From Anaerovirgula multivorans (lineage in GTDB: Bacteria; Bacillota; Clostridia; Peptostreptococcales; Natronincolaceae), in the NCBI RefSeq assembly GCF_900188145.1, contig NZ_FZOJ01000006.1, positions 1-64,000 of the forward strand: a DNA stretch of 64,000 bases, in the 5' to 3' direction. Shown here piece by piece: positions 8,907-18,452 of the stretch. The notes under the pieces are model-generated. The model did no database searches and had not been told where the DNA came from. It saw nothing but the letters and a program-made list of their open reading frames with translations. The position numbers and the translations under genes are program-made. Position 1 is the first letter of the stretch, and each line of letters begins with the position of its first letter.

Positions 8907-10706
8907 CTATACCCCCTTTATCTCTGTAAATCTATACTCATCAAAGGACTTATTATAGGTTAGCTTAAACCTTCTAGTTTCATTTCCATTCCTATCTTCT
9001 ATTAAAAGTTCTTTGTTTTGATTTCCTAGTTTCTTAATTTTCTGTATAAACTCTACAAAACTTATATAATTATGTTTATCTTTTTTATTTGGTCTATATC
9101 CGTCCTTAACCTTCACTAGTAGCTTGTAGAGATTAAAATCAATATTAATATTGTAAATTTCATTTCGATCTGCATTTGTAAATTTTAAAATTAGGTTAGG
9201 CACAAATTTCACAAGTTCGTCCTCTGGTACATAAGGTAAGTCATCTAAATAAGGCTCGATGTTTAATTTTTGACTGGTCTTGTATTTCACTTGATTTTTC
9301 CCGATTAATAAACCAATGTTTTCATCCTGGTTTACACCATTCCATTTATAGATAGCACTGTTTATATCCTCATATAAACTACTTAGTGACTTTCTTTCAC
9401 CTTTATTCCAGTAGTATAAACTCTTCATATAGTCTTTATATATTTTATCTTCTAAGTTCAATTTAGTATTTTTGCATGTAAAAAGATACTGCCTTACAAA
9501 TAATTTAATTAAATCATTTTTAAAAGTTTCCTGGTCTCTTACTAACTTTATTTGATTAAATATTTCTTTTAGGTTTGTGTTGTTAAAGATGCTGTCTCTT
9601 ATATAGCTTCCTTCTGCTACATTAAGATACTCACTAAAAATACAGCCCATATCCTCTGTAATATTCAGATTAATAATTATATCATCCAATGATTCTCTTC
9701 TTGTTTTTATAGGGTCTAGATCTGAAATAGCTTCCAAAATATTTGAAAGTTCCTTATGTCCATACAGATTACTAGTAAAGTTATATTTTATATGCTCTTC
9801 AAACTTTAAGTTCTTTACTCTATCAGCCAGTCTATTAGTATTTGCATTATCCAGTTCATTGTTTACCACAAGGTCATATATAAAATTTAAAAGAGATCTA
9901 GTCGAGATGATAATTTTATTCTTTACTATGGCCTCAACGAGAATATCAATAATTTTTTGTTTTACATTCTCTTTCGATAACATCTCATAGTTTTCTTTTA
10001 TAGGACATCTATATCCCTGCTCACATTTTAGACAGTGATCTTCATATGCTTGATAAAAAGGATTACCCTTGTCAGCACCTGTCACCTTATTTAAAATTTC
10101 TTTTATATATTCTGATCTAGGTCCTTCATCTGTTAAGGTAAAAATATGATAATCACTAAAGTTTATAAACTGGAAATTACTTTCCTGGTTAAAGGTGTTA
10201 TTAATAATGCTTGCTTCTAATATTTTTTGACTATTTACGTAATTAATTAGCTTAGTAAATCGATCTTTATACTTTGAATCTATAAAATTATTTAATGCTC
10301 CTAAGTTAATTGCTAGGATTAATTTAGTTTTTGCTCCACTTCCCAAGCCTTCGTCTGAAAAAGCATCTAGCACATCATTGAGTGTGTCAATAGATGTTTT
10401 TTGAGGCTCTAGACTTTCTGTAGCATCGTTATGCTTATCAAATCGTTTCATTAGTTCAGGATGTTTATCAATAAGATAGGAAATAAGATGAGATTTTCCA
10501 TCACCTACTCCGCCACACACAAGAATGAGTTGAGATTCGTCGACTTCACTAGCTTGTTTGATCAGATCAAATAATTGATCTTGAACCTCCCTCTTTACAT
10601 GCATATAATTTTTAAAAGCACTAAAAGAGTTTAGGTTTTCTACAGCTTCTTTAGAGGACTCTTTTAGTTTTTTTAACTCTTTTATTAAACAATTGTTATG
10701 TAACAC
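8907..10706 (-). CDS. dptF: DNA phosphorothioation-dependent restriction protein DptF (P-loop ATPase)
   Basis: The 599-residue product has a Walker A GGVGDGKS at residues 65-72 near the N-terminus and a Cys-rich stretch around residues 228-240 (CLKCEQGYRCPIK) that could bind zinc. This matches DptF, the first gene of the dptFGH restriction operon and an ATPase of the phosphorothioation-dependent restriction complex. The start is a GTG at 10706 behind AAAAGGGGG. It is transcribed away from dndB out of a shared 320-bp intergenic region, so restriction and modification can be co-ordinated. The frame is intact. Confidence 0.85.
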   Translation of the reverse strand: MLHNNCLIKELKKLKESSKEAVENLNSFSAFKNYMHVKREVQDQLFDLIKQASEVDESQLILVCGGVGDGKSHLISYLIDKHPELMKRFDKHNDATESLEPQKTSIDTLNDVLDAFSDEGLGSGAKTKLILAINLGALNNFIDSKYKDRFTKLINYVNSQKILEASIINNTFNQESNFQFINFSDYHIFTLTDEGPRSEYIKEILNKVTGADKGNPFYQAYEDHCLKCEQGYRCPIKENYEMLSKENVKQKIIDILVEAIVKNKIIISTRSLLNFIYDLVVNNELDNANTNRLADRVKNLKFEEHIKYNFTSNLYGHKELSNILEAISDLDPIKTRRESLDDIIINLNITEDMGCIFSEYLNVAEGSYIRDSIFNNTNLKEIFNQIKLVRDQETFKNDLIKLFVRQYLFTCKNTKLNLEDKIYKDYMKSLYYWNKGERKSLSSLYEDINSAIYKWNGVNQDENIGLLIGKNQVKYKTSQKLNIEPYLDDLPYVPEDELVKFVPNLILKFTNADRNEIYNINIDFNLYKLLVKVKDGYRPNKKDKHNYISFVEFIQKIKKLGNQNKELLIEDRNGNETRRFKLTYNKSFDEYRFTEIKGV

Positions 10707-10772
10707 AAGCCCATTCCCCCTTTTCTTCTGCCCTATAAGCTAAAGTAATCTATAAAAAATACGTACTTCTTA

Positions 10773-10802
10773 TATAAAATTTAAAATTAATATCATTTTC
10801 AA
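10773..10802 (-). promoter_or_regulatory. Candidate promoter of dptFGH
   Basis: On the minus strand TTGAAA (10802-10797) is followed after 18 bp by TTTATA (10778-10773). It is the best vegetative-type pair in the interval upstream of dptF. The -10 is poor, so this is tentative. Confidence 0.3.
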
Positions 10803-10955
10803 GAATATTTTATCATATCCTTGGACTTAATCCCAGTAGATAACAAAGTTTTACATTTTATTACAATCTTCGCGCTAAAAGTTGGCTCGTATTTAAACCG
10901 TATTTATGACTATTCATTTTTTACGAACATATATTCTATTTTTTTTGATTATTTA

Positions 10956-10984
10956 TTGACTTTGTACAGTAATTAAAGTACCAT
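10956..10984 (+). promoter_or_regulatory. Candidate promoter of the dnd operon
   Basis: TTGACT at 10956-10961 and TACCAT at 10979-10984 are 17 bp apart, placing transcription about 35 bp upstream of the dndB ATG. A second T/A-rich box (TATAAT) at 10984-10989 would give a 22-bp spacer and is less likely. Confidence 0.45.
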
Positions 10985-11002
10985 ATAATTAAATATTAAA
11001 TA

Positions 11003-11014
11003 TTACGTACGTAA
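11003..11014. promoter_or_regulatory. Perfect 12-bp palindrome before dndB
   Basis: TTACGTACGTAA is fully self-complementary. It sits between the candidate promoter and the AAGGTGG ribosome binding site of dndB, so a protein bound here would block the dnd operon. A related TACGTA occurs near 10761 on the dptF side of the same region. Use as an operator, for DndB or another regulator, is inference. Confidence 0.4.
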
Positions 11015-11026
11015 GGTGGTTTTGTT

Positions 11027-12118
11027 ATGAGTGGAAATTTTTATTATTCTTTTCCTGCGGTCAAAGGTAGGCAAGCTAAAAGAGATTTTTTCGTAATTAT
11101 GTGTCCGTTGAACATAATTTCAAAACTTTTTATATTTAATGAACATGATGAGCTTCCTCCAGAATATAGGGCACAGCGAATTCTCAATAAAAATCGTATA
11201 CCTGATATTACTGAGTACATAATTGCTAATCCAAACGAATACGTTTTTTCTTCTTTAACTGCCTCGATAGACGGTGAATTTGAATTTGCTCAACTAGCCA
11301 CTAATCAGGATTTCAAAGATATTGGAGTATTGAAAATTTCTATGGACAGTAGGTTGTTAATTAATGATGGCCAGCATAGAAAATATGCGATTGAGGATGC
11401 CTTAAAAGCTAATCCCGAATTATCAGAGGAAACAATTTCTGTTGTTCTATTTATAGATGAAGGTCTGAAGAGAAGTCAACAGATCTTTTCAGATCTAAAC
11501 AAACATGCTGTAAATGTTTCTAGATCAATAGGTATTTTATATGATTCTAGAGATGACTTAGCAATGGTTACAAAGAATTTATTGGATTCAAATACAAAAT
11601 TAAAGAAATTTACGGATCTTGAAAACTCAACCCTACCCAAGTTCTCAAATAAATTATTTACTTTAAGTAACTTATATAGTGCAAACAAGAGAATTATTGG
11701 TAAAAATTCTCTGAGTGAGCCGACCTTGGTAAATTTTATTATTGATTTTTGGAATTTCTTAACTGATGAATTATATGAGTGGAATTTAGTGTTCAATAAA
11801 GAAACTAGCCCTTATAATTTAAGAAATGATTCAATAATTTCATATGGAGTTGTTTTAGAGGCACTTGGAATGGTAGGTAACGATTTATATGAAACCCAAG
11901 TTGATCATTGGAAAGATTATTTGAAGAATATTAACAAAATCGATTGGGATCGCAGCAATCTTGAAGATTGGTCTAAAAGAGTAATTTCTTCTTCTGGAAG
12001 AATTTCTAAGAATTCTAATTGTATTAAGCTAACAGCGAACCTAATTAAGATCAAACTAGGTCTGCCATTAACCAAAGAAGAGGAAAAAATAGAAAATAAG
12101 TTTTTAAAGGAGCGTTAG
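11027..12118 (+). CDS. dndB: DNA sulfur modification protein DndB
   Basis: The 363-residue protein carries the DGQHR signature at residues 114-118 (LINDGQHRKYAI), diagnostic of the DndB/DGQHR-domain family, and has the normal length. DndB is not needed for sulfur insertion itself; in studied systems it represses the dnd operon or tunes modification frequency. It is the first gene of dndBCDEA, starting at ATG behind AAGGTGG, with 1 bp separating it from dndC. It divides the divergent cluster from dptF and is a candidate for the palindrome-binding regulator. Confidence 0.9.
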   Translation: MSGNFYYSFPAVKGRQAKRDFFVIMCPLNIISKLFIFNEHDELPPEYRAQRILNKNRIPDITEYIIANPNEYVFSSLTASIDGEFEFAQLATNQDFKDIGVLKISMDSRLLINDGQHRKYAIEDALKANPELSEETISVVLFIDEGLKRSQQIFSDLNKHAVNVSRSIGILYDSRDDLAMVTKNLLDSNTKLKKFTDLENSTLPKFSNKLFTLSNLYSANKRIIGKNSLSEPTLVNFIIDFWNFLTDELYEWNLVFNKETSPYNLRNDSIISYGVVLEALGMVGNDLYETQVDHWKDYLKNINKIDWDRSNLEDWSKRVISSSGRISKNSNCIKLTANLIKIKLGLPLTKEEEKIENKFLKER

Positions 12119-12119
12119 T

Positions 12120-13517
12120 ATGTTTGATGGATTAATAGCAGAAAAAGGATTAAAGAATGTAATACAAGAAAAGCATGAGGAAATCAAAAAAGTTTACTTA
12201 AATGACTCTCGACCTTGGATTATTGGTTATAGTGGTGGAAAAGATTCTACAACAGTAGTTCAGTTAGTATTTAATGCTCTATCCGAACTTCCTAAAGAGC
12301 AATTACATAAGCCTGTATATATTGTATCCTCAGATACACTTGTAGAAAACCCTCTAATCATTGAGTACATTAGCAGCAATATGTCTCAAATTGAGGAGTC
12401 AGCTAAACATCAAGATATGCCTTTTACATCTCATTTAGTTACCCCTCTTGATTCAGATACTTTTTGGGTGTTACTACTAGGCAAGGGGTATCCATCTCCT
12501 AGACAGAAGTTTAGATGGTGTACAGACCGTTTAAAAATAAGCCCAATTGATCGATTTATTAAAGAGAAAGTTGATCGTTTTGGAGAAGCAATTGTCGTTT
12601 TAGGAGTGAGACGATCTGAAAGTTTTTCTAGAGCTAATGTTATAGATAGTCATAATATAGAAGGAAAAATTCTCAAGAAGCATTCTACTACTAACAATGC
12701 CTTTGTCTATGCTCCTATAGAAGATTTTACGCTGGATGATGTTTGGATTTATTTACAGAATGTACCAAGTCCATGGAGTGGTGACCACAAAGATCTACTT
12801 TCACTATATAGAAACTCCCAGGATGCTTCAGAGTGTCCTATCCAAGTAGATAAAGATGCACCATCATGTGGTAATAGCCGTTTTGGTTGCTGGGTATGTA
12901 CAGTAGTAAAAGAGGACAAATCTTTGAGTGGTTTCAGAAAAAATGGTCACCCAGAACTAGAACCTTTAGTTAAGTTTAGAAATGAATTATATGATATTCG
13001 TGAGAATCCTGAATACAGGTCAAAAAGAAGAATGAACGGTAGCATATATTTCATTATAAAAGATGGTGTGAAGGTCCAAGGTCTTGGTCCCTTCAACTTA
13101 GCAGCTCGCAAAAAATTATTGGAGGAGCTTCTCATTGCAGAAAAGTCTTACCAACAGCTTTCAGGAACACAAACTAAGCTAATTAATGAATTTGAGTTAA
13201 AACTTATTAGAGATCATTGGCTACAGGATGGTGACTGGGAAGATTCCTTGCCGGCGATATATAAAAAAGTTACTGGTAAAAACTTTGTAACTACATATGA
13301 TGAACGACCACTTTTCAGTAGTGATGAGCTGATTCTACTCTCCTCTATCTGTGAGCAAGAAGATGTAGATCCTGAACTCATCAAAAAACTAATTAATATC
13401 GAAAACTCTTACTACGGTCTAAAAGCTAGATCTGGTGTTTTAAATAAAATAGACTCTACATTGAAACAAGATTGGGTTCATGAAGAGATTGTATTTGAGG
13501 AAGAAGGTGTGTCTTAA
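12120..13517 (+). CDS. dndC: DNA phosphorothioation sulfurtransferase DndC (PAPS reductase-like)
   Basis: The 465-residue product has the PP-loop SGGKDST at residues 38-44, which binds and hydrolyses ATP to activate the DNA backbone. Cysteines in RWCTDR (about residue 134) and in the segment CPIQ...SCGN...CWVC (about 239-262) match the Fe-S-ligating cysteines of DndC, through which sulfur passes from the cysteine desulfurase. The start ATG follows AAAGGAGCG. It is followed directly by dndD with no gap. All expected motifs are present, so I regard it as functional. Confidence 0.92.
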   Translation: MFDGLIAEKGLKNVIQEKHEEIKKVYLNDSRPWIIGYSGGKDSTTVVQLVFNALSELPKEQLHKPVYIVSSDTLVENPLIIEYISSNMSQIEESAKHQDMPFTSHLVTPLDSDTFWVLLLGKGYPSPRQKFRWCTDRLKISPIDRFIKEKVDRFGEAIVVLGVRRSESFSRANVIDSHNIEGKILKKHSTTNNAFVYAPIEDFTLDDVWIYLQNVPSPWSGDHKDLLSLYRNSQDASECPIQVDKDAPSCGNSRFGCWVCTVVKEDKSLSGFRKNGHPELEPLVKFRNELYDIRENPEYRSKRRMNGSIYFIIKDGVKVQGLGPFNLAARKKLLEELLIAEKSYQQLSGTQTKLINEFELKLIRDHWLQDGDWEDSLPAIYKKVTGKNFVTTYDERPLFSSDELILLSSICEQEDVDPELIKKLINIENSYYGLKARSGVLNKIDSTLKQDWVHEEIVFEEEGVS

Positions 13518-15488
13518 TTGATTATAAATAATATAACAATTACTAATTTTGGTATTTATAGTGGTAGTAATTATTATGATTTTAAAGTAGACAAAGATAA
13601 GAATATCATATTAATTAATGGAAAAAACGGTTCTGGAAAGACTACCCTTTTAAATGCAATTAAACTGTCTTTATATGGCCCCTATTTTTTAGGATATCAA
13701 GCTTATAATGATAAGTACTTTGAATATGTTCACAGTAAATTAAATGCTTTTGCCCTAAATAGAGAGAATGAAGACTTCTCAATCTCTATCTGTATTAGTT
13801 TTTGGGAGAAAGGAAACTTAGTTCCTTATACAATTACTAGAAAATGGTTCTTAGAAAAAGAAAAATTAACAGAAGAATTAGTGGTTACTAAGAATCAGAA
13901 ATCATTGGATCTTTATGGAACCCATAGCTTTTTAAACTCAATTCATAGCTCCATCCCCCCTCTGCTATTTGATGTGTTTTTCTTTGATGGAGAGAAGATT
14001 GAGAAGTTATTTTTACTTAAGAACGGAAGTCGAGAAATATTTGGCGTTTTTGATACGATCTTCAATTTAGATCTCTTTAAAACTTTAAAACTGGATTTAA
14101 GAAAATATCTTAAGCAAAAAAATATATATTCATCTCTAAGTGAACAAGAAAGAAATTATACTGACTTAATTTCAGAGCATGATCACATAATAGATGCTAT
14201 AGAAAATCAAGAAAAAGTGATCAGTTTACTTACGGAAGAGACTTCATCTACTGGTAATAAACTTTCAAACTTAGAGGCTGAATTCCAATTGATTGGTGGG
14301 TTACAAGAGCAAGAGTCTATAGAGATCCAATTGAAGATTGATAAATTAAATAAAACTAAGCAAAATATTGCCAACAAAAACAAAATGATTATAAGTGAAT
14401 ATCTACCCTTTTTAATTATAAGAGAAACTATGAGAGATTTAGTTCAAGAGCTTGAAAATGAGAAAACCATAACTGAAGATATTCTAATTTCCAATAAGTT
14501 GAAAGATGATTCATTAGTAGACCATTTAGCCAATGATCAACATTATAATGTTGATAGACTTAAAGAACTGCTCTCTTCGATCTCGGATTATTTTGAGAAA
14601 AGTGTCACCAATACGACAATATACAATCTAGCAAATAGTGACTTCTATTTTATAGAAAATTTACTTACAGAGATAGATACTATTGAGGATGCTGCGTTAG
14701 ACAATTACTTTAAGCAGATTAAGAAGTATAATGACCAACTGCTTGAGTTAAATAAGGAGTTGGAACTAAGTCGTAGCAAAGAAATTACTGAGAAAATGTT
14801 AGAAATTAAAGAGATTAATTCTGCTTATATAATGCAAAAAGAACGCTTAGTTTTGGAACAAGAAAAACTTTGTTCCTTACAAGATCAATTGGCTACTATC
14901 AAAAATGAGGTTGAAAAGATTCAACAACAGATTATGGATTCGAAAAAAGATGAAAATGTTTTTAATATCATCTCCAAGATTCATAAGGTTATTGATGAAT
15001 ATACCAGACAAACTACTTCTATTAAGTTAACACAACTGGAACAATATGTTACTGAGATTTTTAAAACGTTGATTAGAAAAGATGACTTCATACAAAAAAT
15101 TGAAATTGATAAAACAACCGGACAAATCTACTTAATTAATTCTTTAGGTATGCCAATGCCAGAGGATAATTTATCTGCTGGCGAAAAGCAAATTTATATT
15201 TTATCTCTACTTTGGGGAATGTTACAGGTTTCAGGAAGAAAGATTCCTTTAGTCTTTGATACACTACTTGGGCGATTAGATAAATCCCACAAGTCTAATA
15301 TTGTGAAGAATTTCCTTCATACTTGTGGTGAACAAGTCATTATTCTTGCAACTGATTCAGAAATTGATGATGAGTATAACGATTTACTAAGCCCTTATGT
15401 AAGCCAGAACTACAAGATCGACTTTGATACTCAATCTAAATCTGTAAAAATCAAGAATGAAATGAAGGTGATAGATCATGCGGTTTAG
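13518..15488 (+). CDS. dndD: DNA sulfur modification protein DndD (SMC-like ATPase)
   Basis: The 656-residue protein has the Rad50/SMC layout: Walker A GKNGSGKT at residues 35-42, long coiled-coil segments through the middle, an ABC signature LSAGEKQ near residue 552 and Walker B PLVFDTLLGRLD near 580. DndD is the ATPase of the modification complex and is thought to alter DNA structure during sulfur insertion. The start is a TTG immediately after the dndC stop, with GAAGGTG upstream; an ATT/TTG-start protein is therefore expected. The 3' end overlaps dndE by 11 bp. Confidence 0.9.
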   Translation: MIINNITITNFGIYSGSNYYDFKVDKDKNIILINGKNGSGKTTLLNAIKLSLYGPYFLGYQAYNDKYFEYVHSKLNAFALNRENEDFSISICISFWEKGNLVPYTITRKWFLEKEKLTEELVVTKNQKSLDLYGTHSFLNSIHSSIPPLLFDVFFFDGEKIEKLFLLKNGSREIFGVFDTIFNLDLFKTLKLDLRKYLKQKNIYSSLSEQERNYTDLISEHDHIIDAIENQEKVISLLTEETSSTGNKLSNLEAEFQLIGGLQEQESIEIQLKIDKLNKTKQNIANKNKMIISEYLPFLIIRETMRDLVQELENEKTITEDILISNKLKDDSLVDHLANDQHYNVDRLKELLSSISDYFEKSVTNTTIYNLANSDFYFIENLLTEIDTIEDAALDNYFKQIKKYNDQLLELNKELELSRSKEITEKMLEIKEINSAYIMQKERLVLEQEKLCSLQDQLATIKNEVEKIQQQIMDSKKDENVFNIISKIHKVIDEYTRQTTSIKLTQLEQYVTEIFKTLIRKDDFIQKIEIDKTTGQIYLINSLGMPMPEDNLSAGEKQIYILSLLWGMLQVSGRKIPLVFDTLLGRLDKSHKSNIVKNFLHTCGEQVIILATDSEIDDEYNDLLSPYVSQNYKIDFDTQSKSVKIKNEMKVIDHAV

Positions 15489-15864
15489 CCTTAAAACATC
15501 TGACGAAGCTCAAAGAATATTGCTAGAAATGAAGGATATAACAAACATCACACCAAATATACTTTCACGGTATGCTATCTCCTTGTCTTTGGCACAGCCT
15601 GAACCAGTCAGTAAATTCAACTATAATACCCGTGGTTTAGAGTTCAATCGCCACATTTTAACTGGTAAATATGATGTTGTTTTCAAAGCACTTATTTCAC
15701 ATAAGCTTCAGAAGGAACTTACTGATGAAGAGTACTATCCTGATTATATTAAAGCCCATTTAGAAAGAGGTATACGATTATTGCATGCGGAATATAAATA
15801 TGCTGGTAATGTTGAAAATTTTTTAGTGAATCTTTCTAATTACAAGTTTGGAGGGAACATGTAA
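15478..15864 (+). CDS. dndE: DNA sulfur modification protein DndE
   Basis: This 128-residue basic protein sits between dndD and dndA and has the length and helical character of DndE, which forms a tetramer that binds nicked or double-stranded DNA in the modification complex. The start ATG follows GAAGGTGAT and overlaps dndD; the stop overlaps the dndA start by one base. No other family fits the position. The call is firm from context and typical opening (FSLKTSDEAQ), less so from catalytic motifs because DndE has none. Confidence 0.85.
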   Translation: MRFSLKTSDEAQRILLEMKDITNITPNILSRYAISLSLAQPEPVSKFNYNTRGLEFNRHILTGKYDVVFKALISHKLQKELTDEEYYPDYIKAHLERGIRLLHAEYKYAGNVENFLVNLSNYKFGGNM

Positions 15865-17000
15865 TGATTTATCTAGACCATGCTGCTACTACTCCCATAG
15901 ACCCAGAAGTAGCTAAAGAAATGATTGCTTATTTGACTAAAGAGTATGGAAATCCTTCAAGCAAGTATTACACACTTGCAGAGAATGCTAAGCAAGCACT
16001 TGCAAGAGCACGGCAAAGTATTGCTAATTTAATCACTTGTGAAGAGGATGAAATTATCTTCACAAGTGGCTCATCAGAGGGTAACAATTTTATAATAAAG
16101 GGCATAGCTGATGCTTTCTCTCATAAAGGGAAACATATCATTACAACAAAAGCTGAGCATAAATCTACATTAGAGTGTTGTAAACATCTAGGTACTAAAG
16201 GATTTGATATTACATACTTAGACCTAGACCAATATGGTAATCTCGATGTAGAACAATTAAAAAGAAGTATAACAGATGATACTCTTCTGGTCTCAGTAAT
16301 CTGGGGAAATAACGAAATTAGCACACTTACAGACATAGAGAGAGTATCCACCCTATGTAAAAGTGCTAATGTTCTACTTCACGTTGATGCAACCCAAGTA
16401 TTAGGAAAGGTTGAAATAGATTTAGAGAAATTACATATAGATTTTCTGACTATTTCAGCTCATAAGATCTATGGCCCCAAGGGAATCGGGGCTTGCTATA
16501 TCAAAAAAACTAAGCATGATACAATCTCCCAAATCACACCTCTGATCCATGGAGGCCACCAAGAATTTGGCGTTAGATCTGGTACACATTCAATGCATAA
16601 TATTGTAGGTTTTGGAAAAGCAGCTGAAGTCGCAAAACGAGATATGTCTACATATATTCCTAAAATTATTGATCTAGAAAACTTATTGAAGTCTAGCCTA
16701 TTGGAAAAAGTACCTGATGTTATATTCAACGGTAATCAAACTTATAAGATCCCAGGAATATTAAGTGTTACAGTCCCAAAATTGAACAACGAGTTGTTTA
16801 TTAAAATGATTAGTGACAAAATCGCTATATCCACAGGATCTGCTTGTGCTCTTGGAGAACCATCCCACGTCCTAAAGGCTATGGGTCTAGAGGACTTTAC
16901 ATCAAATACGATTAGAGTTAGTATTGGTAAGTTTAATGATGAAGGTATACTAGATTTAGTGGATTATATTAATACGTATATAGAGAAGTTTACTATATAA
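15864..17000 (+). CDS. dndA: Cysteine desulfurase DndA
   Basis: The 378-residue protein is a class V aminotransferase-fold cysteine desulfurase. It opens IYLDHAATTP, has the PLP-binding lysine in SAHKIYGPKG (about residue 200), and the catalytic cysteine in GSACALGEPSH (about residue 327). It abstracts sulfur from L-cysteine, assembles the DndC Fe-S cluster and supplies sulfur for the DNA backbone. Being last in a dnd operon with one-base overlap to dndE identifies it as DndA rather than a housekeeping IscS/NifS. A hairpin terminator follows. Confidence 0.88.
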   Translation: MIYLDHAATTPIDPEVAKEMIAYLTKEYGNPSSKYYTLAENAKQALARARQSIANLITCEEDEIIFTSGSSEGNNFIIKGIADAFSHKGKHIITTKAEHKSTLECCKHLGTKGFDITYLDLDQYGNLDVEQLKRSITDDTLLVSVIWGNNEISTLTDIERVSTLCKSANVLLHVDATQVLGKVEIDLEKLHIDFLTISAHKIYGPKGIGACYIKKTKHDTISQITPLIHGGHQEFGVRSGTHSMHNIVGFGKAAEVAKRDMSTYIPKIIDLENLLKSSLLEKVPDVIFNGNQTYKIPGILSVTVPKLNNELFIKMISDKIAISTGSACALGEPSHVLKAMGLEDFTSNTIRVSIGKFNDEGILDLVDYINTYIEKFTI

Positions 17001-17002
17001 AA

Positions 17003-17039
17003 AATAGGTCAGGCTATATTTCCTGTCTCCTGACCTATT
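17003..17039. terminator. Bidirectional terminator between dndA and the convergent gene
   Basis: AATAGGTCAGG (17003-17013) pairs with CCTGACCTATT (17029-17039) across a 15-nt loop. The minus-strand copy is followed by a T-run (TTTTTTATA), so it serves the leftward gene best; the rightward tract is weaker. Confidence 0.75.
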
Positions 17040-17085
17040 CTTAATCTTATCACAATGATAATTGATAATTGTTTTTTTAAGAAAC

Positions 17086-17514
17086 TTAGCTTTCTTTATT
17101 TAATGTATCAATCATTTTAAAAAAATTAATAATAAACATCTCAATAGAGTATGGTTTGTCTTCAAAATATTCTTTTAAAACAATTATTCCTCCATTGGCA
17201 TACTTGTTTATTTCCTTCTGTCCTTCCTCACTTAAGTTAGAGGGTGACTCAGAGTCAATATATTTCTTAATTGTCTCATGTACTGTTTTTCTGTCTTCAA
17301 GACTTACTCCCATTTTATCTAATTCCTTTTTCAAAAAAAGTGCCGTGATAATTTTACTTTGTGCTCTATATTCTTGTGGGAACCTTAATATGAGGTCTCT
17401 TACTTCACTTCCCGGCATTGCCTCCTTCAGGCCCTTAGATAATCCAGCTATAAGACAAAAATAGTAAATATCAAAATCAAACCATGTATCCGCTTCCTTT
17501 GGTAATCTAAACAT
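17086..17514 (-). CDS. Unidentified 142-residue protein, partner of the broken ATPase
   Basis: I do not recognise this helical protein (opens FRLPKEADTWFDFDIYYFC). It has no signal peptide, clear membrane segment or metal motif. ATG 17514 follows GAGGATTAG and lies 3 bp after the stop of the SMC-like ATPase remnant, so the two were an operon, probably a two-gene defence module. Its frame is intact although the ATPase upstream is truncated and frameshifted. Function is open; an accessory or effector subunit for the ATPase is an inference from adjacency. Confidence 0.55.
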   Translation of the reverse strand: MFRLPKEADTWFDFDIYYFCLIAGLSKGLKEAMPGSEVRDLILRFPQEYRAQSKIITALFLKKELDKMGVSLEDRKTVHETIKKYIDSESPSNLSEEGQKEINKYANGGIIVLKEYFEDKPYSIEMFIINFFKMIDTLNKES

Positions 17515-17517
17515 AGT

Positions 17518-18451
17518 CTAATCCTCCTCTTCCCTCTCTTTGTGGAACTTTAAGAAGAATTCTCTTTCTGAAACACAAATGCCATCATTAGTGTGCTGCA
17601 CGTTGTCGTAATTTTTTGTTAACTCTTCTAATTCCTGATCACCACTCCTAAATAGTGTTATATATTGTATTTTTTCATCACATGCTTTTTCTAAAAGTAA
17701 AATGAAGCTCTCACGTTCACTTGAAATAGTAAATGCTATAAACTGATCAGTTAGTTTTGGAATTAATTGTGCCACCTCTGCACGAACTTTTAAATCTATT
17801 GAGTTTGCGGGACTATCAACAATAAATGGTAGTTGACGTTCAGTATTACTAAATAGAGTAGCTAAAAATGCATATGCCACTGATAAAGTTTCTCCAACAC
17901 TATCAGCGTCTTGACCTTCTAGATGAAGTACTTTATCAATTTTGCTTATACGTATATCATTGTTTGGTAATAGTTTTTTTATTAGGCTATTTGAATCATT
18001 TCGTAATGCTCTCTGCGATCGCTATTTGGGAGCTGATTTTAGCTTTTTTTAGTATAGTATTTAATATTTCTGTTTTTTCCTTAATTTCGACAGTTTCTGT
18101 AATTTCTGCAAGTTTTTCTTTAGCATCTTTTAACCATAGTTTTAAAACAGCAATCCCATATGTTTTTTCAATAGCTTGAGTATCATCTTTGTCATCAAAT
18201 TTATTTAAATCATTAGTAAGATTTTTCTTCTTCACTTCAAGTTCCTCTATTTTTTCTTTAGCTTCTTGTAATTTATTGTCTCCTCCTGCAATGGTTTCTT
18301 CAAGCACGTCAAGATCTGTCTTCGCCTTTTGTCGCTTTCGGATTGCATCTCGGTATTTTTCTATTTGTTCTTTAAATCTTACTTCATGTTCTTTTGGGTC
18401 TAAACCTATCTGTTCTGCGATCTCTGATTTCATGTTATTTAGTAAAGCCAT
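17518..18451 (-). pseudogene. Truncated and frameshifted SMC-like (ABC/Rad50-type) ATPase
   Basis: Reading leftward from 18451 is a coiled coil rich in Lys and Glu (about 145 residues). After a one-base frameshift near 18003 comes an ABC ATPase C-terminal half: signature-like DSVGETLSVAYAFLATLF, then Walker B/D-loop FIVDSPANSIDLKVR. No Walker A is present: the N-terminal half is missing, and the junction at 18452 abuts an IS30-type transposase remnant. The stop is 3 bp from the intact partner gene at 17514. Known relatives are ATPases of two-gene or three-gene defence systems; I cannot name the subfamily. It is surely non-functional as an ATPase. Confidence 0.7.
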
Positions 18452-18452
18452 G

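Noticed and set aside
10922-10936. Second LexA box before dndB (CGAACATATATTCT)
   Set aside because: The right half is ATTC rather than GTTC, so the match is incomplete, and it is not placed inside a good promoter.
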